The notes under the pieces are model-generated. The model made no database searches. It was not told the DNA's origin and saw only the letters and a program-made list of their open reading frames with translations. From Tieghemiomyces parasiticus (Eukaryota > Kickxellomycota > Dimargaritomycetes > Dimargaritales > Dimargaritaceae), in NCBI GenBank assembly GCA_027575765.1, contig JANBPT010000194.1:1-58085 (forward strand): a stretch of 58,085 nucleotides of DNA, read 5' to 3'. Below, one piece after another: positions 23,601 through 34,518 of the stretch (position 1 is its first letter; each line of letters opens with the position of its first letter). The translations under genes and the position numbers were made by a program.

Positions 23601-24129
23601 ATAAATTACATTGATCATAAATGAATAAGGTAAACCAACAGGCAAAAACCATGTTAGAACCAACCTATTTCCCAAATCTCTACTTACTCTTTCGCCTCCC
23701 CATCATGCCCCGATTTTAATCACCAATGACAATCGAGGCTGCATAAGCTGAGAGTGTGGTGCGCGCCCTGGTTATGTTATCCAAATCTCCAAGCCCAAAA
23801 AATCTTGAGATACCCCTACAGGACTGCTTCTCACATTGGGCCCAGCCGCATCGTACAATTCAGCCACTTACCAGTGATCGATCCATCACAATAAGGGCCA
23901 CAGTTCCCTTGCGACTACTTATTCTAGCCTCTCCTTAAATAATGTTGGTGCACTTGACGAGGTCAGGATCCAGGCCTTATTCGATGCGTTTGCTATCAGT
24001 AGCATCAGATAACCACTCCATCGCGACTCTCCCGCTGGTACTAGTTGCCTGTCAGGGTACTATTGTTTTACTATACTCATCTAGACTCTCCAGGCCTTTG
24101 TAGTACACCAGGCTATATAGTTTAAACTA

Positions 24130-25700
24130 AACTGTTGGGCACTTTTAAGCTGGAGGTCTCATATCGCAGTGCTCCAGGTGAAACCTCGGAGAGTAAACGA
24201 CACCGAGTTGATTGGTATAAACCATTCCAGGATTGAACCATTTCTGACTTCAGAGTTTGCTTTGTCAGCCATCTATTTTTTCTGTGGTGTTGCAAAAGGA
24301 GCTAGTAGATATAGGGGTTGCATTGGGCCCGATTGGCGCTTTGGCGGAGTTTGCAATGAAGGGAACGGTTATAGTGGAGAGTTTATTGGAATAAAGTGTA
24401 GGAGCAAGGGCCACCCGTAGGTGGCAAATGCTATGCACTGTCAAGCAATACAAAGTGTAGGTGATGAAACGGAGGCCAAGTTTATTGAGGTGAACTTGAT
24501 GGTTCATATGGCAAGCTTGGACTGCCATGGGGCATGGTTTGGAGGTGGTCCTTGGAGGTAAAGGTTATTTAAAATTAAAAGTTAGTAGTGTGAGTCTGGG
24601 AGGAGATTCATGGAAAGGTTATGCGGATCAGGCGGCCGGTTGCATGGTGGTACACAGGTGTTGGAGATACAGAATGGTACCCACCTGTACTAGCCTGGTG
24701 TGGGATTTTTGGGCACCACAATGTCCACATTTCAAACCCCCTCCCCTACTTCACCCTAATTAACTGGGCATGATGCATGGGTCCTCATTTATAATTACTA
24801 TTTGGAGGGCCACAAGGCAGATGATATTCTAAATGTTTTGACTTCCAAGCTGAGCCTGGCTGCCCCTAGCCACTCCACCATCTACAGGTGGCTGATTTTC
24901 TTTCACACAGGCCACTACTCTTTTGCAGACGACCCTTGTTTTGGCTGACCATCAGATGACATTGGTGGATATTTTGAGGACGTAATCCTGAAATGGCTGG
25001 AGAAAGTCTCTCGAACTGTTGCTGAGAAGCTGGCCTGGGCCTGCCGTACCTCCCCTAGTACCATGCGCAATGGTCTACGCAGGGACTTGGGACTACATAG
25101 CTATTTCAATTGCTGGATCTCCCACAACCTCACCAATGACCAGCGCCACCAATAGGTGCATTTTGCCACCAAGTTTCTGGAAGGGTTTTACAGGGCCAGT
25201 GGCTGCCTGCTGGACTCCATCATTACAGGTGATGAGACCTGGGTGTACCTTTACAATCCTCCCTGCTGACTCTAGTCGCTGGAGGTGGTTCCCTTAAGGT
25301 GGCCCTGTCCCAACTGAGACCCACTGAGGCCCTACTACACGCAAGGGGATGCTGGCCATTCTTTTTTATCAAGTGTGACCTATTACACCTGAGTGTCAAG
25401 CTCTCTGGCGTCAAGGTTGCCACTGAACTGTACGTAATGTATAGGCTAGAGTTCATGGTCCAGACCCGGCCAAAGACATGCGGAAGTTTGGCCTGTCACC
25501 CACCATGACTTTTGGCTGTTCAGGAATATCGAACAGCAGGTGAAGGTTAAAAAGCTCACCATGCTGGAGGCGGTCATCAGCACCTGGCAATCGGAGCTTT
25601 CCAGGTTCCAGCCAAGTGACTTTAGGATCCGTTGTAATACCTGGCTAGAATGAGGTCGCCAGGTGGTACAGAGTGGCAGCGGTTATACTAAATAAGCACC
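24130..25700 (+). pseudogene. Decayed mariner-type transposase, copy 2
   Basis: This copy is homologous to the element at 1-1137 but on the plus strand. The upstream peptide NDTELIGINHSRIEP is at 24195-24240. The transposase resumes at about 24730 (FQTPSP, then VLIYNYYLEGHKADDI), followed by LAWACRTSPSTMRN near 25030 and TGDETWVYLYNP near 25230. Several stops and frameshifts interrupt it. About 120 bp including the second catalytic Asp block is missing after 25500. The tail (HDFWLFRNIEQQ, FQPSDFR) keeps the third Asp that is Asn in copy 1. Between 24285 and 24735 it carries about 450 bp that copy 1 lacks. Confidence 0.85.
24285..24735. other. Extra ~450-bp segment inside mariner copy 2
   Basis: The flanks match copy 1 directly (sequence up to ATCTATTTTTTCTG, then CACATTTCAAACCCC), whereas copy 1 joins them with about 20 bp. 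The segment has short coding-like stretches in more than one frame but no recognised domain. It is either an insertion here or part of the original element lost from copy 1. Confidence 0.45.
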
Positions 25701-26089
25701 ATTTGATCTGGAAAATCCTAAATATATAGTGACACCTATACAAGCCATCTTAAAGTTGGGGCATTCCTTGTAATTTGACTGGCATTGCTACCTAAGTTCT
25801 ATTCCATGGTCTAAATCACCAGCTCCTTACTTGGCCCGCTTACCGAGCTTGGTATATGAGTCCTCAGTAGGACTCTGTCTTCCCACGCGTCTAAGGTCAA
25901 TAGTATTGCTATTGCGCCAATTACAACATGAGGCTCCAGCGTCCTCCACTTCACCCTCATCAGCAAAAGTCTAACCCGGATTCGTATAGGCCTCAATTAT
26001 CTTAAAATGACCTTCCTGGTTGGACTACCGATCAGATATTATTTGTGAATTTAACGGAGACAGGATCCGAACCGTACTTAAGGAAGAGT

Positions 26090-26870
26090 CTTGATTAGCC
26101 AGTAGAAAATTGGCTCGGATTTGCCGAAAGAGAAACACCATCACCCACCATTACATATACCGACCTACGGAATGGCTTGGGACTGTGTTACTAAATCAGC
26201 CTCTGCCTTTTGAAAAGGAAATCCCCTCCTAGGACCAATGGCACCAGCAGGTACCTCATGCCGCCAATTTCTTAAAAGACTTTCCTGAGGCTCTTGGCTA
26301 CCCGCCAGTTGTCACTGGTGCTGGCGACGCGGTCCGGACCTATCCTTATGGGCTACTTGTTGGCTCTGGTCGCCAGGTATAGGAATCCTGAAACTATAAC
26401 GTACCAGCTGAAAAATGCTGAAGCAACGTGAAATTGGAAGATCCCAGGATGCAGTCCAGCGACTTTAAAACCGAATTAGCTACATGATGAGAGAAGACAC
26501 GCAGAGTAGCGCAAGTTGAAAGCTCCTACTGGGGGTAGAGGTTAATTACAATAACCAATTTAGGGACTTGTGCCGCTACCTTAAGGATAGTTGGCGGTGA
26601 GTCTATCCGAAGCGTCGACTCATAGCGGCTCACCGGTGTCTAATTCGGACCTTTCTTAGGGGACATGCCTCGAGGTCTACACGCTCTATCGCTGGAGAAT
26701 GTGTCCGGTTAACCATATGAGCCATTATAAACGACTGTGGGTGCTAGGGTATTCCCCGTCAGTCAGGTGTCACTGACACGCGATGATTAGCGGCGCCAAA
26801 TTAGGTCCGCAGGTTATGCAGAGTGGTAGCATGGGTTCGACATTAGAAGCTGCCCCTCGTCGCACCATAC
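26090..26870 (+). pseudogene. Very old mariner relic, copy 3
   Basis: Weak but collinear similarity to copy 2. DQWHQQVPHAANFLKDF near 26240 corresponds to DQRHQ-VHFATKFLEGF. CCAGGATGCAGTCCAGCGAC near 26444 corresponds to the FQPSDF coding block. A 30-bp match to the end of copy 2 lies near 26803-26832. Many stops and indels; no function is expected. Confidence 0.5.
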
Positions 26871-28197
26871 CATACCTATTATTCGTGACTCCCCTTCATG
26901 CCGATGTGTGTGTGAGTAGGCCAGGCGTGGATCGCCGGGATCTCTCATTCTGCCGGCTAGTGTTCACAGTGCAAGATATGATTATCTTATCCCTTATCGA
27001 TGGGTATCGGCTGTGGTGACTGCCTGTGACTTTCACTAGCATAGGTGAGGTCCAGGATAAGGCCTTGACCAGCGCCAAGGGGAGATAGTGCTTGGCTGAA
27101 CCCACTAATGTGTCACCTGCCAGATGGCGTTACTCGAGCATCTCCCTTCTTGCAGGTTTACCAACAGTTTTTTTTACGGAGCTTCGAGATTGGGCCGGTC
27201 TGATGGTGACTAACATTTGGCGGGGATGGATGGCCAATTGACCTCCCAGCTCGGTCCTAGTCGGTGGCAGCCATTGTCAGTACCAAGGGAGGGGGGGTTC
27301 GGCCTCCATTGGCACAAACTTTCCAGCACGTAGTGGCGGCCACCGCCTGGTGTGGCACAGCGCCTAGCCACATGCAGTAGAGGTTATAAAACTGGTGCCC
27401 ACCGCCAGCACCACCAGAGTCGCTTCGATAACCCACAACCTACTCGCACCTCCACAGCCTACACTCACCCGCTCAGCTTCGCCACCCTCTCACAATTTCT
27501 GCTCACCCCCGCGTCCACCAGTCACCGGCCCTTTTCTTTGCCCCCGTCTCCGTGACGGCCGACTTTGATTTGCCCCCTTCGCGGATACCTGTCCAGTGAA
27601 CGCCGTCTACCACCTGCCGTCAGTCCACTCACGCGCGTCCACGCCCTTGAGCACACGCTGACACTGCTCTGCACCCGGCCGTGGTCCATCCAACCTCCCC
27701 TGCTCCCTTGACCGCTTTGTACTCTTATCTGGCCAGATTATCGGTAAGTACATCAGGCCTCCCCCGCCCTTCCGTACCCTCCCGGACTGCAGCCCCATTA
27801 GCCTGGGGTGAGCATAGCCGGCCTACAGAGCTTTCATCCCGACGTCGACTTCGCTGCCATAAAAGCCCGGCTCCGGTACCACCTTGCCCCTCTCCCCCTA
27901 CCGTACCCTTCTTTCCTCGGCCCGTCGCGTTGCACCGACTATTTGCTGTGTATCTACTAGCTCCACTTCGTATCACCCAGGCTCCATATTTTTAAAACGT
28001 CCCTGCGACTTACCCTTTCCGTGTCACGGTCCCTTTTAAACCTTTGCTCACGCCACACAAGTGCACCGTATCTCCTTCTACTATCTCCTATCTTCGCTAT
28101 TGGCTCTAGGCCTTTACCAACCCTCTCTACCTTTCGACCGTCCTCGTGCCAGCTTACCCCTCCTCAGGCTCCCCACGCTCCATCCACTCATCCTACC
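26871..28197 (+). promoter_or_regulatory. Asparagine synthetase upstream region
   Basis: TATAAAA at 27385-27391 is followed by several hundred bases of C/T-rich leader-like sequence. A CATAAAAG at about 27859 is a nearer alternative. A donor-like GTAAGTAC at about 27743 and an acceptor-like CTACTAG ending near 27960 suggest a possible 5' UTR intron. No other gene is seen here. Confidence 0.35.
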
Positions 28198-29919
28198 ATG
28201 TGCGGCATTCTCGCCATCTACCACTACCAAGGTGACGTACAGGCCTTCCGGCCCCATGCCCTGCAGCTGTCCAAGAAACTGCGTCACCGCGGCCCCGACT
28301 GGAGCGGCTGTGTGGTCAAGGGCAACAATGTGTTTTGCCATGAGCGCCTGGCCATCGTGGGCGTGGACAGCGGTGCCCAACCGCTAACCAGCGTGGACGA
28401 AACTCTCGTTCTCTGCGTCAACGGTGAGATTTACAACCATAAGGCCCTGGAGCAGTCCCTGCAGACCCCCGCCGCCTTTAAGACCCATTCGGACTGCGAG
28501 GTTATTATGCACCTCTACCGCGAGGCTGGGGTGGACACGGTCAAGCAGCTTGACGGCATGTTCAGTTTTGTTCTTTACGATGCTACGCAGGACCGCCTCA
28601 TCGCCGCCCGCGACCCTGTCGGCATAACGACTCTGTACCGCGGGTACGACAGCCGCCATCCGGACACGGTCTATTTCGCCTCTGAACTGAAGGCTCTCAG
28701 CGAGGACTGCGACCGGATCGAGGCTTTCCCGCCGGGTCACGTGTTTGACTCGGCCACGGGCCAGACGACCCGTTACTACGAGCCGGCCTGGTTCGACCCC
28801 CAGGTTATCCCTACGGCCCCGGTCGACTATGCCCGTCTGCGCGGATCCCTAGTGCAGGCTGTGAACAAGCGCCTCATGAGCGAGGTGCCCTACGGCGTCT
28901 TGCTTAGCGGCGGTCTGGATTCGAGCCTGATTGCCAGCATCGCAGTGCGTGAGACCGCCAAGCGGGCTCGCGAGGCTGCCGCAGCGGGTTCCCCGGCGCC
29001 CGTAGAGGCCGGTGGCGCCGACCAGGTGGTGCGCCGACTGCACTCCTTCTCAGTGGGTCTCCCAGGCTCCCCCGACCTGGCCGCCGCCGCCCAGGTGGCC
29101 AAGTTTCTGGGTACTGCCCACCATAGTTTCACGTTCACCCCACAGGAGGGTCACGACGCACTTCAGGACGTTATCTACCACCTCGAAACGTACGACGTGA
29201 CCACTGTGCGCGCCTCCACTCCCATGTACTTGCTCAGCCGTAAGGTCAAGGCCACGGGCGTCAAGATGGTGCTCAGCGGAGAGGGCAGCGACGAGATTTT
29301 TGGCGGGTACCTATACTTTCACTACGCGCCGTCTGCCGATGACCTACACCGTGAGACCCTGACGCGGGTCAAGAACCTGCACACTTCGGACTGCCTGCGT
29401 GCCAACAAGTCCACTATGGCCTGGGGCCTGGAGGCCCGTGTGCCCTTCCTGGACCGCGACTTTTTGGAGGTGGCCATGTCAGTCGACCCTCAGACCAAGC
29501 TGTGCGACGCCGAACACATGGAGAAGTACATCATCCGCCGCGCCTTCGACGCCGAGCAGCTCAAGGAGGACGGCGAGACCGACACTACGCCTTACCTCCC
29601 CGACAGCATCCTGTGGCGTCAGAAGGAACAGTTCTCGGACGGCGTGGGTTATTCGTGGATCGACTCCCTGCGCGACCTGGCCGAGGTCAAGGTTAGCGAC
29701 GCCGAGTTTACCGACCGCGCCACCCGCTGGCCTGAGGACACCCCCAGCACTAAGGAGGCCTACTACTACCGTCACTTGTTTGAGCTGTCCTTCCCGCAGC
29801 CCGCCTGCGCTCAATCTGTCGTGCGCTGGATCCCACGGACTGACTGGGGCTGCTCGGACGACCCGTCCGGTCGCGCCCAAAAGATCCATAGCGCCGCTTA
29901 CAAGGCCCCACCCCAGTAA
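28198..29919 (+). CDS. ASN1: Asparagine synthetase (glutamine-hydrolysing)
   Basis: 573 residues, single exon. The start is fixed by the conserved MCGI: after Met removal Cys2 is the amidotransferase nucleophile. The open frame extends 59 codons upstream but starts with GTG and lies in the leader. The N-terminal glutaminase domain (about 1-200) includes RHRGPDWSG, and the C-terminal synthetase domain carries the PP-loop SGGLDSS near residue 240 and [12 protein letters not shown] near 360. It makes asparagine from aspartate, ATP and glutamine, releasing glutamate, AMP and pyrophosphate, in the cytosol. Length and order match the eukaryotic Asn1/AsnB family. Codon use is strongly biased to G/C-ending codons, suggesting good expression. 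The 3' flank carries a T7-A8 hairpin motif shared with the gene ending at 46976. Confidence 0.97.
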   Translation: MCGILAIYHYQGDVQAFRPHALQLSKKLRHRGPDWSGCVVKGNNVFCHERLAIVGVDSGAQPLTSVDETLVLCVNGEIYNHKALEQSLQTPAAFKTHSDCEVIMHLYREAGVDTVKQLDGMFSFVLYDATQDRLIAARDPVGITTLYRGYDSRHPDTVYFASELKALSEDCDRIEAFPPGHVFDSATGQTTRYYEPAWFDPQVIPTAPVDYARLRGSLVQAVNKRLMSEVPYGVLLSGGLDSSLIASIAVRETAKRAREAAAAGSPAPVEAGGADQVVRRLHSFSVGLPGSPDLAAAAQVAKFLGTAHHSFTFTPQEGHDALQDVIYHLETYDVTTVRASTPMYLLSRKVKATGVKMVLSGEGSDEIFGGYLYFHYAPSADDLHRETLTRVKNLHTSDCLRANKSTMAWGLEARVPFLDRDFLEVAMSVDPQTKLCDAEHMEKYIIRRAFDAEQLKEDGETDTTPYLPDSILWRQKEQFSDGVGYSWIDSLRDLAEVKVSDAEFTDRATRWPEDTPSTKEAYYYRHLFELSFPQPACAQSVVRWIPRTDWGCSDDPSGRAQKIHSAAYKAPPQ

Positions 29920-29992
29920 GCTGGCTGTACTAGTCAACTTCTCGAGAGTCATGGCTAGTGTTTAAACGTAGATCCCACATGTGATCGTCTTC

Positions 29993-30026
29993 GTTTAAGT
30001 TGCTTTCTTTTTTTAAAAAAAACAAC
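29993..30026 (+). terminator. 3' motif GTTTAAGTTG...T7A8CAAC downstream of asparagine synthetase
   Basis: 74 bp after the stop codon, GTTG at 29999-30002 can pair with CAAC at 30023-30026, and T7 at 30008-30014 with A8 at 30015-30022. A near copy follows the first Ppx/GppA gene at 46990-47040. It may act in 3' end formation; that role is inferred. Confidence 0.35.
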
Positions 30027-30392
30027 AAAATGGACCACAAAGAAAGTCTCAACAACCTAATTTCATCAGGCCGCCTTAACGGCGGGGCCCTATTGAAACT
30101 ACAAATAAAACGGTGTCGCGGGATTTTACACTTGGGAAAATATGGTAGGCGTGGAGTGTAGGGACTATTTATTGTGTGGCGGTCGCGGTCGAAATGGGCG
30201 AGGAGAAGCCGGTCACCCCCCCGCACCTTGATCTAAGTAGTTGCTTGAGGGGCATATCGACGCTGCTATTATGGAGGGGTAGGCAAATGGGGCTTGAAAA
30301 GGTTCCTGGAAAATACAAGTGAGGGCTTAGCAGCAGTGGAGTAGAAATGGTACCGGAAGGCACCGTTAACAAGATTGGGGGAGTTCCCTAGA
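30027..30392. other. Convergent 3' spacer
   Basis: This lies between the plus-strand asparagine synthetase and the minus-strand aquaglyceroporin 2. No gene is seen. Confidence 0.6.
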
Positions 30393-31760
30393 TCACACCT
30401 CGGCATCACGGCGGTTGGCGGCGTCTTCATCGGCATAGGACTGCGACACATACTCGTCTTGGTCTAGGCGCGGGTGGTTGACGAAGAAGTCGTAGAGAAA
30501 CCCGCCGATTAGTGCGCCAAAGAAGGGCACGACACCGGGTACCCAGGCGTAATGGTCATAGGCCGACCAAGGCGTACCGCCGTACCCGACTGCGGAAGAA
30601 AAGGCGCGCGGGGCGACGTCACGAGCCGGGTTAAGGGCAAAATTGGTCTGGAACCCGACGCACAGGCCGATCATGGTAATGACAAACCCAATGGCGAGGG
30701 GAGCGTAGGCAGTACCAGGCATATTACGTTCGTCGGTGACGCCATAAATGCAGAAGAGAAGCACCGCGGTAGCAAAGGCTTCACTAATGACGGCAGTACC
30801 GACGGTGATCCAAGGTTGTGGATAGGTGGCGAAGATACCGGCCGTGGCCGTGGGGCCCACCGTTTGACGATTACCTCCATCAAAATGGTGAATGGAGCTG
30901 TGGAAGAGGGCAAACACGAACCCGGCCCCGACGAACCCGCCGAGCATCTGGGAGGCGATATAACCGGGTACTTTACGCCAGGGAAACCCGCGGAGGATGG
31001 CCGCCGTCGTGGTGACGGCTGGATTAAGGTGACCACCAGAGACACCACCAGCCATGAACAGAGCGAAGGTCAGGGCGAACCCCCACCCGAAACAGATTAG
31101 GATCCATGAGGCGCTCGATCCGGCGGGGGAGAACATGATTGCCGTGGCAACCACTGATTCCCCTAAAAATACTAGGACAGCTGTACCGAAGAACTCGGCG
31201 AGGTAGTCGCGGTAGCGCACACGCAGCATGTGGAACCACTCAAAAAAGCGGTTGAAGATGCCACCGCGTTTCCAACGGGCGTTTTCCATGGGCACGGCAT
31301 TGAAACGACCCTTGGGCCCACGGTTGGCACCGTAGGCAGCATCCCCCGTCGCGGCAGTAGGGTGGTGGTTGGCGATGGTGGCATCACTCATGTACCCCTG
31401 CGGGTACATGCCCGAGGTGCCGTTGTAACCCGGGGCGGCACCCATGGGGGCGCCGGTAGGGACTTGGTAAGGGTAGGATTCCAATTGGGTGCCGTGGTTA
31501 CCATTATTCATATTGTGATTACCTGCCGCAGGTGTACGTTGGCTACTAGCGAAGGCATTGGGGGCGACATTGTACGATTGCATCTGTGAGCCGTCGTTGT
31601 AGACTGGTCCCACGGGCCGGGCGTTCATTGGGGCACTCGTGCCGTAATTATGACCCGTAGCTTGGTCGGTCGCCATGGGTTGTTTCCCAGAGGAGACGCC
31701 CGCTTGGTTCGCATCAGTGATGTTGAGACCCCTACCAGTCTCCATGGGGGCCTGTGACAT
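30393..31760 (-). CDS. Aquaglyceroporin 2 (MIP family)
   Basis: 455 residues, single exon, ATG at 31758-31760 (MSQAPMETG). A long hydrophilic N-terminal tail of about 170 residues, rich in Asn, Gly, Pro, Gln and Tyr, precedes the channel. The MIP core begins at RVRYRDYLAEFFGTAVLVFLG and has both boxes intact: GGHLNPAVTTT and LNPARDVAPR. The Asp after the second NPA is typical of glycerol facilitators. It should sit in the plasma membrane; long cytosolic N-tails are common in fungal Fps1-type channels and can regulate gating. It forms a tandem pair with the gene at 32894-34267; both start MSQ and share a GPxYxD-type motif in the tail. Confidence 0.96.
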   Translation of the reverse strand: MSQAPMETGRGLNITDANQAGVSSGKQPMATDQATGHNYGTSAPMNARPVGPVYNDGSQMQSYNVAPNAFASSQRTPAAGNHNMNNGNHGTQLESYPYQVPTGAPMGAAPGYNGTSGMYPQGYMSDATIANHHPTAATGDAAYGANRGPKGRFNAVPMENARWKRGGIFNRFFEWFHMLRVRYRDYLAEFFGTAVLVFLGESVVATAIMFSPAGSSASWILICFGWGFALTFALFMAGGVSGGHLNPAVTTTAAILRGFPWRKVPGYIASQMLGGFVGAGFVFALFHSSIHHFDGGNRQTVGPTATAGIFATYPQPWITVGTAVISEAFATAVLLFCIYGVTDERNMPGTAYAPLAIGFVITMIGLCVGFQTNFALNPARDVAPRAFSSAVGYGGTPWSAYDHYAWVPGVVPFFGALIGGFLYDFFVNHPRLDQDEYVSQSYADEDAANRRDAEV

Positions 31761-32893
31761 GGTGTAGGTCGAGGCAGGGCGGTTAGAATTGACTCAATAA
31801 TACGGAGAACAGAGCTGCCAGCTAAAGCGGAAACAGGGTCCCAATACCACAGTCGCTGGGATAAATATTGGGATGTGTGGGAAGAAACAATCGAGCAGTG
31901 ATTTATCAAACTAGCTGAGAAAGGTAGGCGATATTCAGTCTGGATACTGGAAAGAGGGTATACGGTCTAGATGTTAATCGATTAAGTATAAAGCATCTAG
32001 CTATCCCAGATGATGGATGGGGTATGGCGAGCAAGGTGTAGGGGGGGGGGCGAGAAAAGGCTGTGGCATAATGTGAGACGGGCGGGTATCCAATCCCTCG
32101 CCTTTTATAGTCTCCTGCTTAATTCACCGCCCGTCTCAATAGATGGCGTAAAGGATTAAGTGAAGATACCTCCAGCTTCCCTACCGTGGCTATACCGAGC
32201 AATGGGTAGTTAACTAAAGTGAGGGATAGGATAGTGGGGCGGACTTGGAGGCGGGCGGGTAACGTTTTAGTCGATGGCGTGCACTTCGGGTTTTAAAATA
32301 CAAGAAACTTGGGATGGCGTACGACTAGAACCGTTTGTGGGTCCGGCTGCGCCATCACAATTGGTCACTCCAAGGTAAAACAAGGATGTGCTTGCGGCCT
32401 GGAAACGGAGGCTACATTGATAGCAGTGGACAAGAAGGTGGCTGTCTCCCTCCATCCACTGCCGCTCCTCCCCCCCCACACTCCCTGACCTCTGGTTTGA
32501 TCGAATCTGTACACCCGCTACACTTGACCCACCACTACCAGAGATGGACCTAACTGCGAGACAAACTATGCAGCACTACAAAAAGGCATGCGGTGAGTTC
32601 TCTCTGGACTTGCCAAAATGACACTACACCCACACTTACCTATTTAATGATTCCCCTCCGCGATGAATTGAAGATAACAATTTATTAACACACTGAGGGT
32701 GGGCAACAATGACCAGTAGGCCACTCTCATCAGTAGCAAAACTAAGGAAGGCACCTGACTAAAGGGTACCCGGCCGCAATCTAAGCCGGCCATACAATCA
32801 GACGGGCTAAACCTAGGGGGGGATTGGTAGAGAAATAACCCAGGACAGTAGTAAATAAAAAATAGATAATGGAGATCCAGCCTACGCCCGTGG
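31761..32893. other. Spacer between aquaglyceroporins 2 and 3
   Basis: Holds the promoter elements of aquaglyceroporin 2 and a G10 tract at 32041-32050. No additional gene is supported. Confidence 0.6.
32074..32138 (-). promoter_or_regulatory. Aquaglyceroporin 2 TATA box inside a perfect 12-bp inverted repeat
   Basis: CTATAAAAGG (minus, 32101-32110) lies about 345 bp upstream of the ATG. It is centred between TGAGACGGGCGG at 32074-32085 and its exact complement at 32127-32138. GGAGACTATA around the TATA box also occurs ahead of aquaglyceroporin 3. Confidence 0.55.
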
Positions 32894-34267
32894 CTAGTGA
32901 TGGTGATGGTGCCCATGGTGACGACCGTGGTTGGGACGGCGTTCATCAAAACCGTCGGGGTATTCATTAGCCCCCTCGAGGTCGCTGACGACATCCGAGT
33001 CGGTACTCCCCAGACGCGGGTGATTGACGAAAAAGTCGTAAAGCAACCCGCCAATGAGACCACCAGCAAAGGGCGCTACGGCCGGCACCCAGGCGTAGTG
33101 GCTATACGCGTGCCACGGTTCGGCACCGTATCCAGCGGCCGAGGTGAGGGCGCGTGGACCCAGGTCGCGCGCTGGGTTGACGGCAAACCCGGTTTGGAAT
33201 CCCAAGTTGAGACTGATGGTGGTGAGGATAAAGCCGATCGCTAGAGGCGCGTAAGCTGTGCCGGGCATATTACGCTCGTCGGTGATACCGTAGATACAGA
33301 AGAGGAGCACGGCGGTACCGAACACCTCGGCCATGAAGCCCGTTCCAACGGTGATCCACGGCTGCGGGTAGGTGGCAAAAATGTTAGCGGTAGCCGTTGG
33401 CCCCACAGTATGTCGGATTCCGCCGTCTAAATGGTGGATGGAGCTATGGAAGAGACCGTACACCAACCCGGCCCCGCAAAACCCGCCGAGTAACTGGGCG
33501 GCGATGTAACCGGGCACCTTCCGTAGCGGGAACCCGCGCAGAGCGGCAGCGGTGGTGGTGACAGCCGGATTAAGGTGACCGCCGGATACACCGGCGGAGA
33601 CGAAGAGAGCGAAAGTAAGGGCGAACCCCCAGCCGAACGAAATCACAAGCCAGGGGGCACTATTGGCGACACGCGGGAAGAGGACGGCGGTAGCGACGGC
33701 CGAGTCACCCAGAAACACCAGAACGGCTGTACCGAAGAATTCGGCAAGGTAGTCACGGTAGCGGACACGGAGCCTGTGCCACCATTCGAAGAAGCGGTTT
33801 GGGAACCCACGGCTGTGCCAGCGGGCGTTACGCATCGGTATCAGGCTGAGCTTTCGTTTCATGGAATTAGTATAGGGCCCGCTCCGCCCGGCGTAATAGT
33901 CGGCGTCATCCACCCGTCCACCCTGCTGGTTATGCGCGATGGTGGCCTCACTGGCGTAGCCCTGCGGGTTCACGCCTGGTCCACCGTAGGCGTCAGCTTC
34001 GAGCTTGGTACCGAGCGGAGCTCCGTAGTCAGCATCCACACCGGGAGGCCGGTTGCCAGCGCCAGTCGTCATCTGCGGGGTTCCATAGGCGCCGTCGTCA
34101 GTGGGGTATCTGGGACCAGTGTTTGCCGCGCGGGCCTCGTAATTATTGGGACCCAGCGGAGCGGCGGAGGATGGGTTCAAGTTCTGTGCAGTGTCGTAGA
34201 TAGGACCCGCGGGCCGTTGGCCCATCTGGGTGCTACCAGTTCCGGCGTTCAAGCCGGGTTGGGACAT
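32894..34267 (-). CDS. Aquaglyceroporin 3 (MIP family) with His-rich C-terminus
   Basis: 457 residues, single exon. The ATG at 34265-34267 (MSQPGLNAG) is chosen because it matches the start of the neighbouring paralogue; the frame runs 24 codons further up. The N-terminal tail is about 185 residues, Gly/Ala/Pro/Asn-rich. The channel core begins RVRYRDYLAEFFGTAVLVFLG and keeps both boxes, GGHLNPAVTTT and VNPARDLGPR. After the last helix an acidic stretch ends in GRHHGHHHHH, a natural poly-His tail that could bind metal or sense pH (inference). It is expected to carry glycerol and/or water across the plasma membrane. It is a tandem duplicate of the gene at 30393-31760 and more distantly related to that at 12331-13308. 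Confidence 0.96.
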   Translation of the reverse strand: MSQPGLNAGTGSTQMGQRPAGPIYDTAQNLNPSSAAPLGPNNYEARAANTGPRYPTDDGAYGTPQMTTGAGNRPPGVDADYGAPLGTKLEADAYGGPGVNPQGYASEATIAHNQQGGRVDDADYYAGRSGPYTNSMKRKLSLIPMRNARWHSRGFPNRFFEWWHRLRVRYRDYLAEFFGTAVLVFLGDSAVATAVLFPRVANSAPWLVISFGWGFALTFALFVSAGVSGGHLNPAVTTTAAALRGFPLRKVPGYIAAQLLGGFCGAGLVYGLFHSSIHHLDGGIRHTVGPTATANIFATYPQPWITVGTGFMAEVFGTAVLLFCIYGITDERNMPGTAYAPLAIGFILTTISLNLGFQTGFAVNPARDLGPRALTSAAGYGAEPWHAYSHYAWVPAVAPFAGGLIGGLLYDFFVNHPRLGSTDSDVVSDLEGANEYPDGFDERRPNHGRHHGHHHHH

Positions 34268-34511
34268 GGTAATACCCGAAGGGGGGAGGTGCGATAAATG
34301 TAACGAGTTGAGTGGTGGGTGCAGCAGATTGCAAGGCAAAAAAAACTCTTAGGTACAAATACCTGTTCAAGATATTGGTAAACTGTAGAGGCTCTGAACT
34401 AAAATAGACAATGGGAAACGTGCCTATGATCAGTAAAGATATGGTTTGGATGGCAGTTAGGGTGAGGGGGTCGTTTACCGTCGCCGGCGACGAGATGGCG
34501 CCGTCTGAGCG

Positions 34512-34518
34512 TTATATA
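34512..34518 (-). promoter_or_regulatory. TATA box of aquaglyceroporin 3
   Basis: TATATAA about 245 bp upstream of the ATG, within GGAGACTATATAACGC, closely matching the core promoter of aquaglyceroporin 2. Confidence 0.6.

Larger units (their letters stand above)
14021..24120. other. Ten-kilobase stretch without a supported gene
   Basis: Stop codons are dense on both strands. The longest frames (for example 15342-15821, 159 codons; 16157-16594, 145 codons) show no domain, no splice pattern leading to a domain and no codon bias like the real genes. Composition is ordinary and CpG is not depleted, so this is not the same kind of DNA as the 1-7 kb island. It contains several G or C homopolymers (14279, 19571, 20333, 22339). 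Confidence 0.5.

Noticed and set aside
28021..28197. N-terminal extension of asparagine synthetase
   Set aside because: The frame begins at GTG in a C/T-rich leader, and the enzyme needs Cys2 right after the initiator Met at 28198.
29399..29965. 188-codon frame overlapping asparagine synthetase
   Set aside because: Shifted frame over conserved synthetase sequence; Pro/Arg/Ser/Thr-rich shadow.
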